Part shown: positions 45,917 through 54,606 of the stretch, in pieces
Position numbering within the stretch: the stretch's first letter is position 1
How the letters are laid out: each line of letters begins with the position of its first letter
Translations under genes and position numbers: made by a program
The notes under the pieces: generated by a model
Told to the model about the DNA's origin: nothing
Databases searched by the model: none
Seen by the model: the letters and a program-made list of their open reading frames with translations, nothing else
Source of the DNA: Kocuria turfanensis
GTDB taxonomy: Bacteria; Actinomycetota; Actinomycetes; Actinomycetales; Micrococcaceae
DNA: 64,000 bases
Assembly (NCBI RefSeq): GCF_001580365.1
Contig: NZ_CP014480.1
Coordinates: forward strand, 3,371,981 to 3,435,980
Direction: 5' to 3'

Positions 45917-46195
45917 TGGGTGGAGCGCCGGGATGTGGGGGACTCGGTGGGTGGAGCGCCGGGATGTGGGGGACTCGGTGGGTGGAGCGCCGGGATGTGG
46001 GGGACTCGGTGGGTGGAGCGCCGGGATGTGGGGGACTCGGTGGGTGGAGCGCCGGGATGTGGGGGACTCGGTGGGTGGAGCGCCGGGATGTGGGGGACTC
46101 GGTGGGTGGAGCGCCGGGATGTGGGGGACTCGGTGGGTGGAGCGCCGGGATGTGGGGGACTCGGTGGGTGGAGCGCCGGTATGTGGGGGACTCGG
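45911..46195. repeat. 31-bp tandem repeat array, nine full copies
   Basis: Unit starts at 45911, 45942, 45973, 46004, 46035, 46066, 46097, 46128 and 46159, with a partial tenth at 46190. Copies are identical apart from one G-to-T in the last. Units contain GGGGGACTCGG and GGAGCGCCGGGATGTG. There are no unique spacers. It fills the gap between convergent cynS and tgpA-like genes. Reading frames crossing it are artefacts of a unit length not divisible by three. Confidence 0.9.
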
Positions 46196-46231
46196 CGAGT
46201 GAGGGCCGGTGGAGCGCGTGGGGCGGGGCGG

Positions 46232-48562
46232 TCAGGGCCGGCGGCGCCAGGTGGGCGGCAGCCAGCGGGCCCGCCGGGCACCCGGCCCTCCGCGCCCGGC
46301 CAGCGCGGCGCGCACCGCGGTGAGGTCCTCGGGACCGGCCTCGGGGGACCACTGCGCCGCTGCCGGCGCGTAGAGGGCGCGCTCCACGTCCCGTCCCAGC
46401 CGGCCCAGCGCAGCGGCGGCCGCGGGCACGGTCACCGCGACCCGGTCCACGAAGGCCCGTGGGGTCTCCGCGGCGGCCCGGCCCAGGCCGTGGTCGGCTG
46501 CGAGGTCCTCGAGTTCCGCCCAGCCCGCCGCCGCGCGGGCGCCCGCCGGGGCGCCGGCGTCCCCGAGCAGGCGCATGCGCCGCCGGCGCCGCCGGTCCCG
46601 CAGCAGACGGGGGAGGGCGGCGAGCAGGGCGAGCAGCGCCGCGGCCAGTCCGCCGGCGAGCCACAGCAGCCAGCCGGCCGGTCCGGGATCGGCCTCGGGC
46701 GCGGGCGCCGGGGGAGGCTCCGGCGTCGGCACGGCCGTGGGCGCGGCCGAGGGCGCGCCGCTCTCCTCGGGCCCGGCCGTGCTCGCCGGGGTGGGGGTGT
46801 CCGTCGGTGCTTCGGTGGGCTCGGTGGAGCCTTCCCCCTCCGCCGGCCCCTCGTCCTCGGCGGCGCCCTCGGCGGCGTAGCCGGGCACGTCACCGGTGCC
46901 GGGGGTCGGCTCGAAGCGCACCCATCCGGTGCCCTCGAACCACAGCTCGGGCCAGGCGTGGGCGTCGCGCGGCAGGACGGTGAAGGTGCCCCCGAACGGG
47001 TCCTCGGCCGCGGTGGACGGCGGCAGGTAGCCCACCGCCACGCGGGCCGGGATGCCCAGCTCGCGCGCCATGACGGCCATCGCCGGGGCGAAGTGCCCGG
47101 CGTAGCCCGTGCGGGTGGCGAGGAACTGCTCGAGCGCGGCCATGCCACCGGCGTCGTAGCCCTGGGCGGCGGGGGCGTCCACGTCGTAGCGGAACTCCTC
47201 CGAGCGCAGCCACTCCTGCAGGGCCAGCGCCTGGTCGAACGCGGTCGGGGCGTCCCCGGCCCGTTCCCGGGCGGCCTCGCGCACGGCCGCCGGGGTGTCC
47301 TCGGGCAGCCCGAGGAACGGGGCCAGCTCCGGGGTCCGCGGCGCAGCCGGTGCTCCGCGCAGCTGCGCGGACGTGGGCTCGGCAGTCACCGCCCGCGCCT
47401 CGTAGGCGGTGCCCTCGGGCGGGACGCGGTCCGCGTGCACGGTGCGGTGCTGAGGGCTCACGGCCCAGTCGCCCTCGTCGAGCCCCGTCACGCCGACGGG
47501 CGCCCAGGGCAGGGGCAGCCAGCGCTCGGACCAGTCCCGCAGCTGCACGGCGGCGCTGCGCTCGGCAGCGCCCGGTCCGGAGGTGTCCGCGCCGAGGGCG
47601 TCGAGACCGGGCTCCAGTCCGGTGCTGTCCGGGAACCACTCGGCCCCGGTGAAGTCGTCGAGCACGAGCACCCGCAGGAGCTCGGGCTCACCGGTGCTCG
47701 TGCTGTACTCCAGGCGCGGCCGCTGCTCCGCCGAGCGCAGGTCCTGCCCCACGGCCCGCAGCGGTCCCACCCCGGGGGCCCGGTCCCCGCCCGGTCCGCT
47801 GCCCTGGGGGAACACGCCGTTGACGAAGCCCGGCACCACACCGGGCACGAGCAGGGTCACGGCCAGCACCCCGGCGACCACCACCACCGCCCGGGCCCAG
47901 GTGCCCGGGGCGGCGGCGGTGCGGGCCTCGCGGACCGCGCCGAAGCGGCGGGCCCCGGCGAGCAGCAGCAGGGCGGCGAGCACGGCCGCCGCGGTCCCGG
48001 CCAGCCCCACGCTCTCGGGCAGGACCAGGGCGGGCAGCACCAGCGGGGCGAGCACGCCCAGGGCACTGGCGCCGGGCAGGCGCAGCGCCACGAGCACGGT
48101 GTCCACGAACAGGGTCACGAGGCCCGCGCCGAGGGCGGTGACGAACGCGAGCGCCGTCGTGTCCGGGTACGGGGCGGGCTGTTCCGCCGCGATCCCGGCG
48201 GCCTCCCGCCCGAGCTCCCCGGCCAGGGCGAGGCTGCCGGGGGTCGGGACGAAGCCCAGCAGCGCGGGCTCGCGCAGGAACACCACCGTGAGCACCAGCG
48301 CAAGGGCGCCCACCCCGAACAGGGGCGCGAGCACGGACAGGCCCAGCACCCGCGACGTCGCGGTGGCGGCCAGCACCGCAAGTGCGGCCAGCAGGCAGCC
48401 GGGGACCCAGCCCGCGCCGTCGAGGACCGCGGCCGGCCCCACGAAGGACAGCGCGACGGCCAGCAGCACCGTGCCGGCCAGGCCGAGCACGGCGGCCACG
48501 GGGCGCCGGGATGCCGGGGGCGCGCCGGGGGCGGCGGGGGCGCGCACGGGGGCGGCGGTCAC
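46232..48562 (-). CDS. TgpA-type transglutaminase-like membrane protein, catalytic Cys absent
   Basis: 776 residues. About seven N-terminal helices (~20-260), a periplasmic transglutaminase-like domain (~400-560), a Pro/Glu/Thr linker, one helix (~635-655) and a cytoplasmic DUF4129-like tail (~690-760). In the core, RTGYAGHFAPAMAVMARELG has Ala488 where the family has Cys (GYCxxFA); the His (DAHAWPELWF) and downstream Glu/Asp region are present. GTG 48562 overlaps the DUF58 TGA (GTGA). Third gene of moxR-DUF58-tgpA. Probably a structural or regulatory rather than enzymatic role. Confidence 0.88.
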   Translation of the reverse strand: MTAAPVRAPAAPGAPPASRRPVAAVLGLAGTVLLAVALSFVGPAAVLDGAGWVPGCLLAALAVLAATATSRVLGLSVLAPLFGVGALALVLTVVFLREPALLGFVPTPGSLALAGELGREAAGIAAEQPAPYPDTTALAFVTALGAGLVTLFVDTVLVALRLPGASALGVLAPLVLPALVLPESVGLAGTAAAVLAALLLLAGARRFGAVREARTAAAPGTWARAVVVVAGVLAVTLLVPGVVPGFVNGVFPQGSGPGGDRAPGVGPLRAVGQDLRSAEQRPRLEYSTSTGEPELLRVLVLDDFTGAEWFPDSTGLEPGLDALGADTSGPGAAERSAAVQLRDWSERWLPLPWAPVGVTGLDEGDWAVSPQHRTVHADRVPPEGTAYEARAVTAEPTSAQLRGAPAAPRTPELAPFLGLPEDTPAAVREAARERAGDAPTAFDQALALQEWLRSEEFRYDVDAPAAQGYDAGGMAALEQFLATRTGYAGHFAPAMAVMARELGIPARVAVGYLPPSTAAEDPFGGTFTVLPRDAHAWPELWFEGTGWVRFEPTPGTGDVPGYAAEGAAEDEGPAEGEGSTEPTEAPTDTPTPASTAGPEESGAPSAAPTAVPTPEPPPAPAPEADPGPAGWLLWLAGGLAAALLALLAALPRLLRDRRRRRRMRLLGDAGAPAGARAAAGWAELEDLAADHGLGRAAAETPRAFVDRVAVTVPAAAAALGRLGRDVERALYAPAAAQWSPEAGPEDLTAVRAALAGRGGPGARRARWLPPTWRRRP

Positions 48563-50106
48563 CGCAGCGCCCCGGCCGTGCGGGGCCCGGTGCCCAGGTG
48601 CGCCCAGGCCTCCTCCGGGGCGGTGGCCGCGGTGACGACGACGACGGACCAGCCCGCCGCCTCGAGCACTGCCGCGCCGTCCGGGACCCGGTCGGCGGCG
48701 GAGGCCACGAGCACCGCGCTGCCGGCGCCCGCCCGGTGCGTGCCGTGCAGGATCCGCTGCGCGCCCGCCCGGTCCAGGTCGCCGGAGACCAGCAGCACCG
48801 GGTGGACCAGGCCGTCGCGGTCGAACCGGTCGGCCAGACGGTCGTCCGCACCGGCACCGGCACCCGTTTCCGGGCCGGCGCCGGGCACGGAGCCCGGGTC
48901 CGCGCCGCCGCTGCCGGCCGTCCTGCCGCTGCGCCTGCCGCTGACGGTGCGGACGATCCCGCGGCGGCCGGGGTCGACGCTTCCACCGCGGCCGCCGTCG
49001 GTGCCGGCGGTTCCGCTGCTGCCCCCGGTGCCGGCGGCGCCTGCGGTTCTCCCGGGCGCCGGCAGGGGCCGGACCCGGGCCAGGCCGTGCCGGGCGTCCT
49101 CGGCGGTGTCGTCGTCGATCGCGGTGACGCGCCCGCGGACAGCGGCGTCGTCGTCCTCCCCGCCCCGGGGCAGGGGGCGGCCGCGGGTGTCCAGGGCGTG
49201 CACGGCGGTCTCCCGCTGGGTCAGGTGCTCGAGCACCGCGGCGGTGAAGGACACGGCCCACTCGAACTCGGCCGTGCTGGGGAGCACCCCGGCCCACTGC
49301 CGCTCACCGGGCCACGCCGTGTCGTCGAGGTCCAGGAGCAGGCTGAGCCGCCGGATGCTGCGGGGGTCCTCCTGGCGCACCATGAGCGTGCCCTGCTTGG
49401 CGGAGGCGGCCCAGTGCACCCGGCGCACGGGGTCCCCGTGCCGGTACTCGCGCACGGTCACGTTGTCGGGGCCGGGCTGGGGCTGCGCGGTGCGGGCGGG
49501 GTCGGTGCCGGACTCCCGCAGCCGGTCGGCGCGGATCTCGGGCAGCTCCACGGGATCCGGGGCCACGTGCAGGGAGGTGCGCTCGGAGGCGTCGAGCAGC
49601 TCGGTGGCCAGGCCGAACGGATCGGCGACCCGCACCGTGGCCGGACCCAGCGCGTACACCCCGCGCCGGCGCGGCCGGACGGTGTAGGCGGCCGGCTCCC
49701 CACCGGCCTGCACGTTCAGCTCCCGGTCCCCGCCCAGGGGCTCCGGGACCCGCTCGAGCACGGCCACGGCGCCCGCGGCGCTGCCGGCGCGCCGGGACCG
49801 GTGCCGGACCCGCAGCCGCACCACGGCCGAGTCCCCGGCCGTCACCAGCGCCGGGTCCACCCCGCGCTTGAGCAGCACCCGAGGCTTGACCACGTACAGG
49901 GACAGGGTCGCGAACAGCGGGGCCCCGCCCAGGAACAGCGCCAGCGCCAGCACGTCCTTGCGGCCCAGCCAGGTGGCCAGCAGCAGGCACAGCGCCCCCG
50001 CCCCGAGGAACGCCCAGCCGCGGCCGGTGAACCGCGCGCGGGAGTCCACGGGCTGCTCCGCTCGCTCGCCGTCCTCCGTCCGCACGGTCTCCGGCCGGCG
50101 GCTCAT
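48559..50106 (-). CDS. DUF58 domain protein
   Basis: 515 residues, partner of MoxR AAA+ ATPases. Two helices near residues 30-75, RRGVYALGPATVRVADPFGL, then the DUF58 signature VREYRHGDPVRRVHWAASAKQGTLMVRQ and a von Willebrand-A-like C-terminal part (LLLDLDDT). A Gly/Arg-rich low-complexity insert lies at ~365-425. ATG 50106 overlaps the moxR TGA by four bases. Confidence 0.9.
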   Translation of the reverse strand: MSRRPETVRTEDGERAEQPVDSRARFTGRGWAFLGAGALCLLLATWLGRKDVLALALFLGGAPLFATLSLYVVKPRVLLKRGVDPALVTAGDSAVVRLRVRHRSRRAGSAAGAVAVLERVPEPLGGDRELNVQAGGEPAAYTVRPRRRGVYALGPATVRVADPFGLATELLDASERTSLHVAPDPVELPEIRADRLRESGTDPARTAQPQPGPDNVTVREYRHGDPVRRVHWAASAKQGTLMVRQEDPRSIRRLSLLLDLDDTAWPGERQWAGVLPSTAEFEWAVSFTAAVLEHLTQRETAVHALDTRGRPLPRGGEDDDAAVRGRVTAIDDDTAEDARHGLARVRPLPAPGRTAGAAGTGGSSGTAGTDGGRGGSVDPGRRGIVRTVSGRRSGRTAGSGGADPGSVPGAGPETGAGAGADDRLADRFDRDGLVHPVLLVSGDLDRAGAQRILHGTHRAGAGSAVLVASAADRVPDGAAVLEAAGWSVVVVTAATAPEEAWAHLGTGPRTAGALR

Positions 50107-51053
50107 CGGGACCGGGAGGCCGGCTCGGCCGGGACGCGGACCTCGTCCAGGACCGCCTGCACCAGCTCCTCCGCGGAGTCGGTGCCGGCGCGGCGGTCCA
50201 GGATCAGCCGGTGCGCCAGGACGGGCACCGCGACCGCGCGGACATCGTCGGGCAGGACGTACTCCCGTCCGGAGAGCGCGGCCTCGGCGCGGGCGGTGGC
50301 CTGCAGCTGGAGCAGCGCCCGGGGGCTCGCGCCCAGCCGGATCTGCGGGTGCGAGCGGGTGGCCTGGCCGATCGCCACCACGTAGGCGCGCACGGCGTCC
50401 GAGACGTGGATCCCGCGCACGTGGGCGACCAGGCGGGCGGCGTCCTCGAGCGGGACGACCGGGCGCAGGCCCTCCAGCGGGGAGCCGCCGCCGTGGTCGG
50501 CGAGCATCGCCGTCTCCGCGGCGGTGTCCGGGTAGCCCATCGAGATGCGGGCGGTGAACCGGTCCCGCTGCGCCTCCGGCAGCGGGAAGGTCCCGTCCAT
50601 CTCCACCGGGTTCTGCGTGGCGACCACCATGAACGGGGAGGACAGCCGGTAGGTGGTGCCGTCCGCGGTGACCTGCCCCTCGGCCATGCACTCGAGCAGC
50701 GCGGACTGCGTCTTGGCCGAGGCCCGGTTGATCTCGTCGCCGATGACCACGTTGGCGAACACCGGGCCGGGCTTGAACTCGAACTCCCGCCGGGCCTGGT
50801 CGTAGACCGCCACCCCGGTGATGTCCGTGGGCAGCAGGTCCGGGGTGAACTGGATGCGCGCCACCGACCCGCCGATCGCCGAGGCCAGCGTGCGGGCCAG
50901 CATGGTCTTGCCCACCCCCGGCACGTCCTCCACGAGCAGGTGGCCCCCGGCCAGCAGCACGCTCAGGGCGGTGCGGGCCGCCTCGGGCTTGCCCTCGATC
51001 ACCGTGTTGATCCGGTCCAGGACCGCCTGCGTGTACTGGGGGAAGGACTCCAT
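50103..51053 (-). CDS. MoxR-family AAA+ ATPase
   Basis: 316-residue chaperone-like ATPase. Walker A EDVPGVGKTMLA (~residues 42-53), Walker B ANVVIGDEINRA, sensor ATQNPVEMDGTFPLPEAQRDRF, and the C-terminal lid with SPRALLQL. First gene of a three-gene operon with DUF58 and the transglutaminase-like protein, all joined by 4-nt overlaps. Shine-Dalgarno GAGGAGCC before ATG 51053. Confidence 0.93.
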   Translation of the reverse strand: MESFPQYTQAVLDRINTVIEGKPEAARTALSVLLAGGHLLVEDVPGVGKTMLARTLASAIGGSVARIQFTPDLLPTDITGVAVYDQARREFEFKPGPVFANVVIGDEINRASAKTQSALLECMAEGQVTADGTTYRLSSPFMVVATQNPVEMDGTFPLPEAQRDRFTARISMGYPDTAAETAMLADHGGGSPLEGLRPVVPLEDAARLVAHVRGIHVSDAVRAYVVAIGQATRSHPQIRLGASPRALLQLQATARAEAALSGREYVLPDDVRAVAVPVLAHRLILDRRAGTDSAEELVQAVLDEVRVPAEPASRSR

Positions 51054-51175
51054 GGGCTCCTCGGCTTCCTGCTCGGGCGTCTGCTCCCAGTATGTCTGTC
51101 CGGCCCCAGCTCGTAGATTGGTCGGTGCCCGCGTGTTTCCCGCCCCGTTCCCCGAGTCCCCCCGAGGTGCCGCCC

Positions 51176-52189
51176 GTGACCGACCCCAACACCACCCTCC
51201 TCACCACCTCCCTGTGGCCCGATCCGGCGTCCCGGCCCGAGCCCGCCGCTGGCGCGGCCCCCGCCGCCTACGCGCCCGAGCACTACGCCGTGCCCGAGGA
51301 CGCCCCCGCGGGGGAGGGCACCCGGCGCCGTTCCGCCCAGGGCGACGACGGGCGCCGCCGCAACCTCGCCTACCCGCCGGCGCCGGAGCCGCTGCCGCAC
51401 CCGGTGGTCGACAACCACACCCACCTGGACCTGCAGGACGGCCGGGTCCAGGTCTCGGTCCGCGACGCCGCGGACGCCGCCGCGCTCGCCGGGGTGGGCG
51501 GGCTCGTGCAGGTCGGCTGCGACGTCCCCTCCTCCCGCTTCGCCGTGGCAGCCGCCCAGGCCGACCCCCGCGTCCTCGCCGCGGTGGCCCTGCACCCCAA
51601 CGAGGCGCCGAAGCTGGCCGCCGCCGGCACCCTCGACGAGGCGCTGGCGGAGATCCGCGCCCTGGGGGAGCACGACCGGGTGCGGGCCTTCGGTGAGACC
51701 GGCCTCGACTACTACCGCACCGAGGGGGAGGGCCGGGAGCACCAGAAGCGCTCCTTCCGGGAGCACATCCGCTTCGCCCGGGAGACCGGCAAGGCGCTGC
51801 AGATCCACGACCGGGACGCGCACGCCGACGTCGTCGCCGTCCTGCTCGAGGAGGGCGCCCCGGAGCGCACCGTCTTCCACTGCTTCTCCGGGGACGCGGA
51901 GCTCGCCCGGACCTGCAACGAGCACGGCTGGTACATGTCCTTCTCCGGCACCGTGACCTTCAAGAACAGCCACGACCTCAAGGCCGCGCTGCGCACCGCC
52001 CGGCCCGAGCTGGTGCTCGCCGAGACCGACGCCCCGTTCCTCACCCCGCACCCGTACCGGGGCCGGCCCAACGCCAGCTACGTGGTCAACTACACGGTCC
52101 GCGGCATGGCGGAGATCCTGGAGCAGGACCTGGAGCCGCTGTGCGAGCGGATCTGGTCGAACACGGCCGAGGCCTACGGCCCCTTCTGA
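51176..52189 (+). CDS. tatD: TatD-family metal-dependent hydrolase
   Basis: 337 residues; 3'-5' DNase/deoxyribonuclease-type TIM barrel. Metal ligands in VDNHTHLD (residues ~78-85), GETGLDYYR, IHDRDAH, FHCFSGD and AETDAPFLTP. The first ~70 residues form an unconserved extension. Start is uncertain: GTG 51176 has GAGG eight bases upstream; GTG 51125, in frame, lies five bases after a TAGATT box and could be a leaderless start adding 17 residues. Divergent from moxR. Confidence 0.88.
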   Translation: MTDPNTTLLTTSLWPDPASRPEPAAGAAPAAYAPEHYAVPEDAPAGEGTRRRSAQGDDGRRRNLAYPPAPEPLPHPVVDNHTHLDLQDGRVQVSVRDAADAAALAGVGGLVQVGCDVPSSRFAVAAAQADPRVLAAVALHPNEAPKLAAAGTLDEALAEIRALGEHDRVRAFGETGLDYYRTEGEGREHQKRSFREHIRFARETGKALQIHDRDAHADVVAVLLEEGAPERTVFHCFSGDAELARTCNEHGWYMSFSGTVTFKNSHDLKAALRTARPELVLAETDAPFLTPHPYRGRPNASYVVNYTVRGMAEILEQDLEPLCERIWSNTAEAYGPF

Positions 52190-52319
52190 CCCGCAGCGCC
52201 CCGCTCCGTCTCTGCCGGCTCCTTCTCTCCAACCCGGCCTTGCCACCCCCGCATGCCGAGCCCCCAACCAGGTTGTTGTGCGGTGTTGAGTCCCCACCCC
52301 GCGGCGCCCACCCGCGGCC

Positions 52320-52383
52320 AGTCCCCAGGGCGCTCGTATGTCCCCATGAATGTTCGTGGGGAAACGGGAGCGCCCTGGGGACT
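52320..52383. repeat. Inverted repeat ending GGGGACT-CGG, left of DUF559 gene
   Basis: Perfect 16-bp arms AGTCCCCAGGGCGCTC (52320-52335) and its complement (52368-52383), with an inner TCCCCA/TGGGGA stem. Followed by CGGCGGGGTGTGGGGG. Lies between convergent tatD and the DUF559-like gene. Confidence 0.75.
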
Positions 52384-52438
52384 CGGCGGGGTGTGGGGGT
52401 CACGGCGGCGGACACACCGCGGGCTGGGGGGACGGGGG

Positions 52439-53335
52439 TCAGTGGGCGGCGGCCGTGCGGCGCAGGGCCGCCTCGATCCGGGCGAGGGTGGCAGCAGGAG
52501 CGCGCACGACGTCGTGCCACCCCACCCGGATGACGGTCCAGCCCAGCTCCTGGATCTCGATCTCGCGCCTCCGCTCGTTGCGGATCACCGTGGCGGCGAA
52601 GTCTGTGTACTTCATCTCGCCGTCGAACTCGAGCACCAGCCGGTGCTCGGGCCACGCGAAGTCGGCCCGGTAGGAGCCCGTCCGGCCCACGATCACCCAC
52701 TGCAGCTCCGGCGCAGGCAGGACCGACTCCGCCAGCAGGAGCCGGGTGAGGGTCTCGCCGACCGACTCGGCGCGGGTGTCCATGGCGTCCAGCACGCGCC
52801 GTGCTCTGCGCACGCCCCGCCGACCCACCCACTCCGACAGGCGGTTCTCCAGCCGGACCCGGGTGAGACCGAAGCGGTGCGCCTGGTCCGCCAGGACCAC
52901 GGCGTCGGTGAAGGGCAGCAGCCGGGCACAGTCCAGCAGTGTCCGCTCGCCCGATGTGGTCCGCAACCCGTCGACGGTGACGATGTCTGATTCCGGCAGC
53001 GGCTCCTGGTGTCTGACGACGCCGGCGTATCCGTTGTGGGTCCCTTGTCCCGGACGGGTGAGCGTGTGCACGCGTGCCGGGACACGTCGGAGGGCGAGAC
53101 CGTGCACCACGGCGGCCGAGGCCAGGCAGAACACCGGCGGCGCGGTAGCGGCTCGGCTGAGCGCCCGGAGGCGGAGCAGCGACTGTTCCTCGGGCTTGAG
53201 CATCCGGTAGGCGTCCGCCGCCGCGAAGTAGCCGGGGTGGACCCGGTAGAGCTCTCCGACGCGCAGACGACGCCGGATCTCGTGGCCGCTGAGGCCGGTG
53301 TCGTGCAATTGGGTCAGGCTCATCAGCTCGGTCAT
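52439..53335 (-). CDS. DUF559/Vsr-like endonuclease-domain protein with AbiEi-like N-terminus
   Basis: 298 residues. The N-terminal part ([24 protein letters not shown]) resembles the winged-helix start of AbiEi-type proteins. The C-terminal ~100 residues ([21 protein letters not shown]...[22 protein letters not shown]) are a DUF559/PD-(D/E)XK-like nuclease fold with Asp, Glu and Lys in place. Such orphan proteins are common in actinobacteria; role unknown. Bracketed by GGGGACTCGG inverted repeats on both sides. ATG 53335 is tentative; ATG 53377 is possible. Confidence 0.75.
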   Translation of the reverse strand: MTELMSLTQLHDTGLSGHEIRRRLRVGELYRVHPGYFAAADAYRMLKPEEQSLLRLRALSRAATAPPVFCLASAAVVHGLALRRVPARVHTLTRPGQGTHNGYAGVVRHQEPLPESDIVTVDGLRTTSGERTLLDCARLLPFTDAVVLADQAHRFGLTRVRLENRLSEWVGRRGVRRARRVLDAMDTRAESVGETLTRLLLAESVLPAPELQWVIVGRTGSYRADFAWPEHRLVLEFDGEMKYTDFAATVIRNERRREIEIQELGWTVIRVGWHDVVRAPAATLARIEAALRRTAAAH

Positions 53336-53509
53336 GCCATGTTGATAGGCCGTACGGAACCCCTGGTGGCTCGGCATCACCGCGACGGGGAAAAAGCAAG
53401 TGGAACGGCCGGACAACACTGCCATGGGGAGTGAAGATGGCATCCCTGCGAGCCCCAGCCGCCCCCTCGCCGAGCAACCGCCGAGCCCTGCCATACCCAC
53501 GTCGTCCTC

Positions 53510-53616
53510 CCGCCGAGTCCCCAATGCAGTGGCATTCCCCCACGCCGATTACTGGGGACACGGAGCAACAGTGGGAGCTCGGCGGCTTCCGTGGCTGGGG
53601 TGTGGGGACTCGGCGG
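53510..53616. repeat. Inverted repeat ending TGGGGACTCGGCGG, right of DUF559 gene
   Basis: CCGCCGAGTCCCCA (53510-53523) and its exact complement (53603-53616), 14-bp arms around a 79-bp core. Shares the GGGGACTCGG end with the elements at 45847 and 52320. Confidence 0.7.
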
Positions 53617-53691
53617 GGGAGGGGGCGAGGGGCCCAGGCCGGCGGCGGGGGCGGGGCGGCGGCGGGGGCGGGGCGGGGGCGGGGCGGCCGA

Positions 53692-53697
53692 TACGAT
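53692..53697 (+). promoter_or_regulatory. -10 box TACGAT of ksgA (leaderless type)
   Basis: Six-base spacer to GTG 53704. Confidence 0.5.
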
Positions 53698-53703
53698 GTC
53701 CCG

Positions 53704-54606
53704 GTGACAGAATCCACCCCGTCAGGACCCGCCGCCCGCCCCCTGCTCGGGCCCGCGGAGATCCGCGCGCTCGCGGAGCAGCTGGGCATCCGGCCGACCA
53801 AGACGCTCGGGCAGAACTTCGTGATCGACCCCAACACGATCCGGCGGATCATCGCCGCCGCACGGCTGGGCGAGCACGAGACGGTGCTGGAGGTGGGACC
53901 GGGCCTGGGCTCGCTCACCCTCGGGCTGCTTGACGCCGCGGAGCACGTGGTGGCCGTGGAGATCGACCCCCCGCTGGCCGCGCAGCTGCCCCTGACCGTG
54001 GAGCGCTTCCGGCCGGAGCTGGCCGATCGGCTGCACGTGCTCGAACAGGACGCCCTGCGCGTCCTGGAGCTCCCGGCCGAGCCCACCGCCCTGGTGGCGA
54101 ACCTGCCCTACAACGTGGCCGTCCCGGTGCTGCTGCACCTGCTGGCCCGGTTCCCCTCGATCCGGCACGGGCTGGTCATGGTGCAGGAGGAGGTGGCGGA
54201 CCGGCTCGCCGCGCCGCCGGGGTCCAAGGTCTACGGGGTGCCGTCGGTCAAGGCCGCCTGGTACGCCGAGGTCACGAAGGCGGGGACGATCGGCAAGAAC
54301 GTGTTCTGGCCGGCCCCCCAGATCGCCTCCGGGCTGGTGCGCTTCGTGCGCCGCGAGCAGCCGGTGGCGGAGGTGGACCGGGAGCTGGTCTTCGCCGCCG
54401 TGGACGCGGCGTTCGCCCAGCGGCGCAAGACCCTGCGCGCCGCCCTCGCCGGCTGGGCCGGCTCCGCCGCGGCGGCCGGGGAGCTGCTCGAGGCCGCCGG
54501 GATCGACCCGGGGCAGCGCGGCGAGAAGCTGGACGTGACCGCCTTCGCCCGGATCGCCCAGGCCGGGGCCGCCGCCGGGCTCACCGCTGGAGCACGCGGC
54601 GCATGA
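53704..54606 (+). CDS. ksgA: 16S rRNA (adenine-1518/1519-N6)-dimethyltransferase
   Basis: 300-residue SAM enzyme dimethylating two adenines of helix 45. Seen: [29 protein letters not shown] (SAM motif I), [15 protein letters not shown] (catalytic NLPY), [22 protein letters not shown] and [16 protein letters not shown] 53704 is used; longer in-frame starts run through the repeat region. TGA overlaps the ispE ATG (ATGA). Loss of this gene usually gives kasugamycin resistance. Confidence 0.95.
   Translation: MTESTPSGPAARPLLGPAEIRALAEQLGIRPTKTLGQNFVIDPNTIRRIIAAARLGEHETVLEVGPGLGSLTLGLLDAAEHVVAVEIDPPLAAQLPLTVERFRPELADRLHVLEQDALRVLELPAEPTALVANLPYNVAVPVLLHLLARFPSIRHGLVMVQEEVADRLAAPPGSKVYGVPSVKAAWYAEVTKAGTIGKNVFWPAPQIASGLVRFVRREQPVAEVDRELVFAAVDAAFAQRRKTLRAALAGWAGSAAAAGELLEAAGIDPGQRGEKLDVTAFARIAQAGAAAGLTAGARGA

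Larger units (their letters stand above)
53336..53703. other. Gap holding a GGGGACTCGG repeat pair and a G-rich tract
   Basis: No gene supported. Contains the inverted pair at 53510-53523/53603-53616, a smaller CCGCCGAG/CTCGGCGG pair nested within it, and a run of GGGGCGGGG-type motifs at about 53641-53688 directly before the ksgA -10 box. Confidence 0.6.

Noticed and set aside
45911..46195. Possible CRISPR array
   Set aside because: The units are contiguous with no variable spacers and there are no cas genes.
45833..49687. Long plus-strand frame giving a 31-residue repeat protein (GDSVGGAPGCGGLGGWSAG...)
   Set aside because: Produced by a 31-bp unit read in all three phases and then antisense to tgpA; no Shine-Dalgarno sequence, and the composition is an artefact.
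53431..53703. N-terminal extension of KsgA through the G-rich region
   Set aside because: The extension is low-complexity Gly/Arg sequence, and a -10 box lies six bases before GTG 53704.
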